A stretch of 14,578 nt of DNA, taken from NCBI GenBank assembly GCA_900617975.1, contig UZAE01001203.1, positions 1 to 14,578 on the forward strand, in the 5' to 3' direction. The notes under the pieces are model-generated. The model had not been told where the DNA came from. It searched no databases and saw only the letters and a list, made by a program, of their open reading frames with translations. Shown in pieces: positions 1 to 6,630 of this stretch. Origin of the DNA: Rodentolepis nana. Lineage: Eukaryota > Platyhelminthes > Cestoda > Cyclophyllidea > Hymenolepididae. Within the stretch, counting starts at the first letter, position 1, and every line of letters starts with the position of its first letter. Made by a program: the position numbers and the translations under genes.

Positions 1-61
1 AGACAGTAGCCATCTGGAGACCAGGACAGTGTCTTCACGGCCCTAGGCTCTTTGCTAATCC
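1..61 (-). CDS. RIC1: RIC1 exon 7 (partial, runs off the window)
   Basis: After acceptor TTACCATAG the exon completes a Gly codon from exon 6 and reads ISKEPRAVKTLSWSPDGYC up to the left edge. A WSPDG strand preceded by AVK at about residue 300 is characteristic of RIC1. Confidence 0.82.
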
Positions 62-2831
62 CTATGGTAAAAGGAGAATAGAAATGTGTAAGGTAGAGTG
101 CACAAATCAGGCAAACAAATATAGAGCTTTAAATAATTTGAATTTGAAACAAAAAGACGGTTTCTTTGTCAGTATACAGGGGTGTATGATAGACTTACCT
201 CCACGTAGTACACCCTGGGCAACGTATACTCATACGGCAAAAAAGTCTATTAACCGGCAGTTGACTTCTGACTTCTAACTACCCTCACCCTACTGCATGC
301 CATATTCCACCATTTCAGCAGATACCGCCTTATCTTTTACTCAACCATTGTCTGTCTGTCTCTTTTACATCTGTGAATCATTATTCTGTCCCCCCTCTCG
401 ACTTTTTGTCACTTTGATGTTCCCCCTCCTCCTCTGTGAGGCATGAAGTCAGCTAAAGGGCTAATGATAACTATCAAAATGCCTGCCATTTGAAATAAAC
501 AAATAAATTGTCAGTATACATATTAGAAATTAATTTTGGCAACTTACCGTGTCTAACAGGATGAGGAAGACGGAACTTTTGAGAAATAGCGAGGGAATTA
601 GACATCTCATCTAGATTATATGAAGTAATTTGACCACTAGAACAAAAAAAGAACAACTGTCCGTGAATATTTATGAATGAAATATGATGAAATTAAAATA
701 TATTCGAAGAGTATCAATAACATGTTCTAAAAACTTTTCACAATCGTGGCCAGTTTCTAAAAACGCTAGAATTACAGAGGTGAAATAAAAAATCCTATCC
801 GATGCAAGCTTAGCCAGCAAGTCGTATATTTTTACGGACAGAAAGCTTGATGACTAGTAAGCAGGACAATAGTACACAGAAGGCGCGAATAAAATATGAA
901 TGATTTGATTTTTAAACAATTACCATACTTTATTCAAATGAATCAAGAGTAGTAAATAAAGCAGTCTATATTATACGAAAGATTCATTGGAGTTATGTTG
1001 AAAAGAACGTTACTTTCGACAATTTAATTCTCAAACAAGAGATTAGTTATTTTAAAATACTAAACAAAATATAAGGAAAGTAAATTACATAAATAATTCT
1101 TTTAATTAAAATTTGAGCAAAAATTAGAAACAACATTAACTAACTTGGTGTAGCTGATTCAAGCAAGAGAATACTCATTTACGGTTTACCTATCCGATAT
1201 TAAAATGATTCAGAAAGCTGAAAGCGATGGAATAACTAGTGGTTTCTTTATTTACTTATTTTAAGAAAACAATATTCAGAAAGTTAGAATAGACAAAATC
1301 TCCTCTTCACAGTGTTATAGGACACTTCACCGTTAACAACAAATCGTTCGAATGAAACACTAGAATCTGACAAGTCAGAGGGCACGGGATCGAGGCCCAT
1401 GCCTTGAATGGTGAAAATAGAACTGATTACTACTTGCAATCCGAGTTTTAAAGCCAAAGACTCCGTAAAATCATGGCACAGAAAATTAATTAAATATGCT
1501 TAATTAATAAACATAAATCGAAACCAAGAATTATCTCAATTGCTCAAGTCTTCTTTAGATATTTATCTATGTATATAATAATATGTAAAGGAGATAAGAC
1601 ACTAACGTACTTACTCAGAGGAGCCTACGGCGTAACTTCTGAATCGACTATTGACAGATAGAGGAGAATACGGTTCTACTTGCGTCAAGTATACAGCTCT
1701 GACTTGCTAAAAGTGGAAAAATATAATTGAATCAAAAGAGAAAGCATAGAATGAGAAACCATTTCCAGTCTCTCTCAATTCGATCAGTCTTAAACATTAT
1801 GGATACAAGAGAATAATTTTATCAACTGGGAGTTAAAACCTGAAGTTTAAACAGCAAAACACCGATTCAGGAAGCACCGAACACTACTGAAACACCAACT
1901 TTAGAATATAGGACAGCCTAATCAAACAGTAATTCAAGCCCTACATCCACCAGGCGATTTATTTAAATTATTCTTCGATTCTCTATATTTATAAAAACAT
2001 TCAAGAACAAAGCTTTGTATTTCCGTGATAATAGTAATAATAATTGAAAGTAGAAATACCTTTGCGTCTAGTCTCGAAAGAGGAAGAATGACCAAGATTA
2101 AACGACCATTTGTGAGGGTTACGAGAAATCCCCCTAAAGAGGGTGCCCAGTAAAATCGATGATAGTTGACAGATGGTTCGAGACGACTAGTGACGGCGTT
2201 AATTCCAAACTCGGATTGGACGGGAATTGAGTGAAAATCAAATCCCTCATTAGTCAACACCTCTCCAAGCCAATTTAAACAAATAACTCGACCGACTCTG
2301 TTACCGGCGATAATTTTATTACACGTAGAGATGCAACTAGGTAAAGAAGTATAAGTAAAAAAATAACTTACCACGAAAATTGGCCAAGCGATTGCAAAAT
2401 ATTCACCGATTTCACAACCACTTCAAGACGTAGTTTAATAGAACTACAAAAAGCATAGGGGAGAGGATAAAAAACGGCTTACTTATCACCATTTCCTTGT
2501 TCAATCTCACGTTTTAATAAATGCAAAAGGCCCAAAAATCCTAAATCAGTCTAAAAATATTTTTATATTAACGAAATTCAATTAGTACTCGAAGAAGAAG
2601 AATATCGCCAGTGCTATTCCAGGCTGCAAATGCGAGGTTACCATACCTTTCAATATTACTGGAACTGTGACGATACTGACAAAGAAGAACGTTGGATTTC
2701 TGACAGTGAAAGTATATCTGATTGCTAACCAAAACGGCAACCAGTTGGCCATCATCGGTGACTGTAATGAAACTATTGAGATCACTGGGAAGGTCAGTAA
2801 GAACAACTGGAGAATCCGAAAAATAATACAT
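1..2831 (-). CDS. RIC1: RIC1 homologue, N-terminal part (seven coding exons, 3' end outside window)
   Basis: Established role: RIC1 with RGP1 forms the guanine nucleotide exchange factor for Rab6 at the Golgi, needed for endosome-to-trans-Golgi retrograde traffic. Seen here: seven exons on the minus strand (2831-2589, 2550-2483, 2443-2372, 2336-2060, 1706-1615, 636-548, 61-1) join in one frame through GT-AG introns to give about 300 residues. The start reads MYYFSDSPVVL, like the MYF start of known RIC1 proteins, and the order of WD40-like blades follows RIC1: AAWNSTGDILLL, IIAGNRVGRVICLNW, GGFLVTLTNGRLILVI, RSYAVGSSDGQITSYNLDE, AVKTLSWSPDG. Full RIC1 is about 1400 residues, so only the first fifth is present. 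The ATG at 2831-2829 is chosen because it matches the family N-terminus; a three-codon upstream frame (ATG ACG TGA) overlaps it. Assignment rests on remembered family similarity, not a search. Confidence 0.87.
179..251 (+). ncRNA. HDV-like self-cleaving ribozyme fold, copy 1
   Basis: Hand-folded nested double pseudoknot. P1: 179-186 with 209-216 (GGGGTGTA/TACACCCT, one G.U). P2: ATAGAC 189-194 with GTCTAT 245-250. P3: TTAC 195-198 with GTAG 205-208; L3 is CTCCAC. P1.1: GG at 217-218 can meet the CC of L3. P4: CGTAT 223-227 with ATACG 232-236, loop ACTC. J4/2 holds GC-polyA; C238 is the candidate catalytic cytosine. The predicted cut lies before G179, which is the element's first base. HDV-like ribozymes are known at the 5' ends of R2, RTE and L1Tc-type elements. 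Activity is inferred. Confidence 0.78.
179..507 (+). mobile_element. Short non-autonomous non-LTR retroelement, copy 1, in RIC1 intron 6
   Basis: 329-bp element flanked by a perfect 13-bp target-site duplication, TTGTCAGTATACA (166-178 and 508-520). It starts with GGGGTG, has a C/T-rich middle, the conserved 3' block GCTAATGATAACTATC plus GCCTGCC, and an AAATAAAC/AAATAAA tail. It encodes no protein. Apart from this element and its duplication, intron 6 (547-62) would be only about 144 nt. It lies antisense to RIC1. The head matches the LINE at 14195. Confidence 0.88.
548..636 (-). CDS. RIC1: RIC1 exon 6
   Basis: 89 nt after acceptor TTTTGTTCTAG reading GQITSYNLDEMSNSLAISQK then FRLPHPVRH, ending in G before donor GTAAGTT (phase 1). 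The join SSD-GQITSYNLD gives the expected blade strand. The preceding intron 5 (1614-637) is 978 nt. Confidence 0.85.
1615..1706 (-). CDS. RIC1: RIC1 exon 5
   Basis: 92 nt after acceptor CCACTTTTAG reading QVRAVYLTQVEPYSPLSVNS then RFRSYAVGSS, ending GA before donor GTAAGTACG (phase 2). The VN.RFR.YAVG part matches the conserved RIC1 segment (VN.KYR..AFGC) before the next blade. The GA joins the T of exon 6 to make Asp. Confidence 0.83.
2060..2336 (-). CDS. RIC1: RIC1 exon 4 (second and third WD40-like blades)
   Basis: 277 nt after acceptor ACCTAG; the first base completes a TGT codon. Reads CNKIIAGNRVGRVICLNWLG and later GGFLVTLTNGRLILVILPLS, ending GACGCAAAG before donor GTATTTC, phase 0. 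This is the clearest RIC1 match: the family has a matching pair of hydrophobic blades here, ending in an LxSR-like segment. Intron 4 (2059-1707) is 353 nt. Confidence 0.88.
2372..2443 (-). CDS. RIC1: RIC1 exon 3
   Basis: 72 nt reading SIKLRLEVVVKSVNILQSLG then QFS, between acceptor TTTTTGTAG and donor GTAAGTT. The frame is kept across a 39-nt intron upstream (2482-2444) and a 35-nt intron downstream (2371-2337). Confidence 0.82.
2483..2550 (-). CDS. RIC1: RIC1 exon 2
   Basis: 68 nt reading TDLGFLGLLHLLKREIEQ then GNGD, starting phase 0 after TTTTTAG and ending GATAA before donor GTAAGCC (phase 2). It lines up with the part of RIC1 after the first blade, where a GDK-like turn is typical. It is too short to stand out as an open frame and is found by splice sites and homology. 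Confidence 0.8.
2589..2831 (-). CDS. RIC1: RIC1 exon 1 (start codon, first WD40-like blade)
   Basis: 81 codons from ATG to an arginine codon, followed by the donor GTACTAATT. Phase 0. Contains the MYYFSD start and the AAWNSTGDILLL blade strand. The 38-nt intron 1 (2588-2551) ends in TTTTTAG. Confidence 0.87.
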
Positions 2832-4002
2832 CACGTCATCTGAATCAATATATATATCGATACTAGTGAAAAAAAGAAAAAAATAAAAGCATTCAAGAAA
2901 AAATAATTAAATCGTTGAATTAGACTAAAACTGGCTTAAAATGCAGTGGAATAGTACCAACGAGACAAAGAGTGAAAACCGAAAAACACTACAGCTCGCA
3001 GAAATTTAGATGCCTTAATGCATTACCAGCGCAGTATAACAAAAGGTTAGATTAATGTCCGTTTATTGACTAATATTTTGAGCAAAACATAGCGTTTGAT
3101 TAATAATCAATATTTGTATCATTGTTAAACTTTAATTCATGTACCTTATTTAAAATATTCATTTGTCTAAGTAAACTTAAATTATGACTTCTGTTTATAG
3201 CATAAAGTAAGTATTTCACATTCAAAGCTACCGTAGTTGTGTCCAACTTATTGTATACGGTGACTTTAAGCTTACTTTAGTCTTAAAATCAGAATATTTA
3301 TGTATCTACTCAATATTTCTAAATTCGAAATTTTTCTGCTTTAAGAAAGAGAAAATAATTTTATTGCACCTACAAGGCATTTACTTCTTTTATTTATCCA
3401 AAATGCAAGCCTTTAGGCAGTTGTGAAATTCGTGTTGATTAAATCGCAATTAATTACTGAACTTAATAAGTCGTGGCATATAATGTCGAAATGGTCTGCT
3501 CCATACGCTTGCAATCTGGAGCTGAAATTTAACTATTTGAGAATGGCAATGCTTTCTTTGAGCCGAAAATATAAAAGTATCTTATACGTGTTCGCAACGA
3601 TTATGTTCATTAATTCAATAGGCACTTTAGTGTTTCGCCCCTATTCGGTCAGACAATATTCCTTTTATATTCTAAACGTACGTTACCACAAAAAAACACA
3701 AAGTATAATAAGAATGGCCAAATAAACAATAAATTTAGAAATAATATATTTTCATAGATATTCATCAAGCTTTCTAACTCGCATCTATACTTATTTTACT
3801 GGGGACTAATTAGTTAAAGACCGGCAGAGGCTCAGTAGCTTGTTGCATTGAGATAATACAGACACCCATCAATGATATTGGGTCTAGGCATATTTACAGA
3901 AGGGTAAAACTTAAAAATCTGGGGATTATATAAGCATTTAATGAAAGTTATTATTGTATCTTCAGCGAACAACTAAACGATTTCGTTATTCTGGCCCTCG
4001 TT
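2832..4002. other. Intergenic DNA upstream of RIC1
   Basis: AT-rich sequence with no supported exon. It must include the RIC1 5' UTR and promoter, but no clear core promoter motif is seen. The only longer open frame starting with ATG (3483-3725, + strand, 80 codons, one hydrophobic stretch) matches nothing I recognise. Confidence 0.5.
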
Positions 4003-4014
4003 TATTCCTCAATA

Positions 4015-4093
4015 GGGGTGCGCGATAAACTTATCTCCACGTGGTGCATTCTTGGCATCGTATAATCATACGGCAAAAGAAGTCAATTTATCG
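4015..4093 (+). ncRNA. HDV-like self-cleaving ribozyme fold, copy 2
   Basis: P1: GGGGTGC 4015-4021 with GCATTCT 4046-4052, using three G.U pairs. P2: CGATAAA 4023-4029 with TTTATCG 4087-4093, perfect and different from copy 1. P3: TTAT 4031-4034 with GTGG 4041-4044, wobble-rich; L3 is CTCCAC. P4: CGTAT 4059-4063 with ATACG 4068-4072, loop AATC. Candidate catalytic C4074. J4/2 is longer than in copy 1. The weaker P1 and P3 may reduce activity. Confidence 0.7.
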
Positions 4094-4339
4094 ATAGTTG
4101 ACTTCTGACTTCAAACTACCATGACCCCACTCCATGTCAAATTCGACCACTTCAACAATACTCATCTTGCATTTTCTCTGCATTTTTGTCCATCTGTCTC
4201 TTTGCATCTATGATTCACTCTTCTTCCCCCCCCCCTCTCGAATTTTTCTCACCATGATGTTCCATCCCTCTGTGAAGTCAGAAGTCAGCCAAAGGGCTAA
4301 TGTTAACTATCATACCGCCTGCCATATAAAATAACTAAA
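4015..4339 (+). mobile_element. Short non-autonomous non-LTR retroelement, copy 2, intergenic
   Basis: 325-bp element flanked by a 12-bp target-site duplication with one mismatch (TATTCCTCAATA 4003-4014, TATTCCACAATA 4340-4351). It shares with copy 3 a head distinct from copy 1 (GCGATAAACTTATCTCC), a run of 10 C at 4226-4235, inverted arms TGACTTCTGACTTCA (4099-4113) and TGAAGTCAGAAGTCA (4273-4287), the 3' block GCTAATGTTAACTATC, and an AAAATAACTAAA tail. Confidence 0.88.
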
Positions 4340-4351
4340 TATTCCACAATA

Positions 4352-6440
4352 AGGGCTTTAGTAACAGTTTCTTGAAATTATGTAGTTCTGGTATTTCTTC
4401 AAGCTGTTGAATATTTGAAAAAATAGAACTTTTGGCATGAGAAGTGTTTAAGGAGGGATAAAATATTTTGAGACATTAAGTCGACTAGTTTATTCTTGAC
4501 TTACAACAGGAAATGTTGCTTTAGCACTTTAATGCTACACTTTCACCACTAAAATAGCACTTATAAATCCCAAATTTAGTTCATATTCAAAACTAAATTA
4601 CTGATAATAATGTCATAATGCTCTCGTTGTTGAGAGCTTGAGTTTTCATTCAAAATCACCCATTATACTTGGTCGACCTATGACCTTTAATTTTTAAGGT
4701 TTTCGAATCCTCTATAAATATATGCAAATTGCACGTAGTTCGGTAAAGAAACTAGAAAAAATGAGATTGCTTTAATACATCTCTTTTATAAGATATCTTA
4801 CCGAACTTTTATTTCGGGTGCTTAACTTGCTGAAGCTTTACATTCGATAAGCTTGAAGTATTCTGAAAAATAATCACTTAATATGCCCAGTAAACATGAT
4901 TACGATTTTGTGATCAAATATCGAACTGTATCCACAAGTTGGAATTTAGTAAGAATTTTTCAAATTTTGAATAATTTAAGAAAACTCATCAGTTTACTGT
5001 ATTTGGACTTACGTAAGTATTTATTAAATGTGCAATTTAATTTCTGGGTTTTGCATTTTTCAACTGTTTTCTTGGCTTCATTAATAAATTCATCCTGTTT
5101 TAGCTCTTTTTTAAACTAAATGTATTATTCAGTAGTTTGACTGATTTTCATCTATAAAAGGTCCTTTATGCAATCTTCCAGCGTATTGGAGATGAGTTTT
5201 CGCAAATGGCTCTAATTTACTTGAATAGATTAAGCAGGCACCTTTTTGCATAACGTTCCTTGAATCTGGGATAAAAATCATATGGAAGACTTTTCTATTG
5301 ATAAGAATCTCTCATGAGTTCTGCTATTGTTATTTTTATATATTTTTCCTAACAAGCAATTTGTATCGTTTTCCTTATTGTTAATAATATTTCAAGTTCC
5401 CCTAAAAATGCGAAAAACGCCTATAAGGTTAAATCGTAAATGAAATGGTTAAGTAATGAGGTAGAAAGTGGGCTGAAGATTTTGTTAGGAAATCAGATTA
5501 ACTGAACCCGTTTAAATTCGAAAAGACTATTTTTAATAATACTTCAATGAGCTCAGAGCTTTTAAGTGGAAATGTAGAACTGCTTGGAATGAAGATTTAA
5601 CTGCATAATTAGTTCTCCCACCAAGATGTGTAGGAAAAGTTGAACACAAAAACAACTAAGTAGCACCGAATAGAGATTTTGGTAGAATTTTTTGTCTACT
5701 TCCTTGCTTCTTTCAAAATATGCTGCAGACACCTCATTTAAAATGCATATTTCATAGGTAGGTACCCATTTAAACGAGAGAAATATTTTAAGCAGTTGCC
5801 CATCATATGATTGATGAATAGTAAAGGGGACACCGGATTCAGGAGGATATTCTTTTCGACAAGGTGCATAACTAACTTTGCCGCTCCACTCCCAATGTGA
5901 TCAGTCTCTAAGTGCTTCTGAAAGTCGTTTTCGAACCCCTTATTACTTTTAACGGTTATATTCAAAACTATTTTCCTGCTCAAGAGCATAAACTCAATCA
6001 TTATATTTCATCCCCTTCTGACGGTAACTAACGCCCTCTTACTAATTATTTATTGGCCTTCATCTCTTCCTCTCGAAGAACTGCCCAATGTCTCGCCAGA
6101 TTTTGTTCCTTCAGTGAAAATACTTGGTTCTCCTTTTTTCTTCCACAATGTTCGTTCCCATTTTCCTCCTCAAATTTCCATAGCGGTGAAATGATATATT
6201 TCCAGTTGGTTTGCTCTCCACTCTTTAAGTTCCCATTTAGTAAGAGTGACTACTTGTTGCTATCATTTAAGATATCGCAAGGTGATAGACTAGCAACGTT
6301 TAGTTCTTCAGTCTACAATTTGGTCATATTGGTTTTAAGTTTAAAAGTTATGGAACCTGATTACCATATCTGGGAAATATATTCTAACGTGGACAAAAAA
6401 AGATTGACATGTTTGAATATTACCTTTACAGATTTCTCTA
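4352..6440. other. Intergenic DNA upstream of the SMYD4-like gene
   Basis: About 2.1 kb of AT-rich DNA with no supported gene. Frames at 4883-5119 (+), 5738-6001 (-) and 6053-6511 (+) show no domain I recognise. A CCTTTACAG acceptor-like site ends at 6431, nine bases before the SMYD4 ATG. It could join an unseen 5' exon or be a trans-splice acceptor, as flatworms often have. Confidence 0.45.
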
Positions 6441-6630
6441 ATGATTATTTCGATTTACGCCAAGCACCAAGACTACGGAATCTCTCAACAGCTAGTGAAC
6501 CAATACTATAAATTAGTAGAAGAAAGTTTCCATTGCGTAACTGACGAAATTCAAGAAGAATTTAACGAACTTGAAAATGACTTCCAACGGGTTGAATACG
6601 TCATGACTCTCTTGCAGATCCCTGCCAAAG
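6441..6630 (+). CDS. SMYD4: SMYD4-like exon 1
   Basis: 63 codons plus one base. Helical, acidic N-terminus including VTDEIQEEFNELENDFQRVE, ending LLQIPAKG with the Gly codon split (G then GT). Donor GTAGGA; the following intron 6631-6672 is only 42 nt and ends TTTTTTTAAG. Confidence 0.8.

Noticed and set aside
84..278. 64-codon frame on + near the left edge
   Set aside because: It crosses the RIC1 intron, the target-site duplication and the ribozyme head of copy 1; a chance frame.
179..507. tRNA-derived SINE interpretation of the short element
   Set aside because: No convincing A box and B box at the right spacing and no cloverleaf in the head; the head instead fits an HDV-like ribozyme and matches the LINE 5' end.
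1379..1412. tRNA-like arm GGGATCGAGGCCC
   Set aside because: No matching acceptor, D or anticodon arms around it.
3483..3725. 80-codon frame on + with a hydrophobic stretch near its middle
   Set aside because: AT-rich composition easily gives hydrophobic frames; no homology, no splice context, and no clear start signal. Kept only as a remark.
5738..6001. 87-codon frame on - with an FQKHLETDH segment resembling the end of a zinc finger
   Set aside because: No paired cysteines and no other transposase or zinc-finger motif; probably chance or a very old fragment.
6053..6511. 152-codon open frame on + before SMYD4 exon 1
   Set aside because: Opens on TTG, has no recognisable domain, and its end overlaps SMYD4 exon 1 in another frame, where the SMYD4 reading is far better supported.
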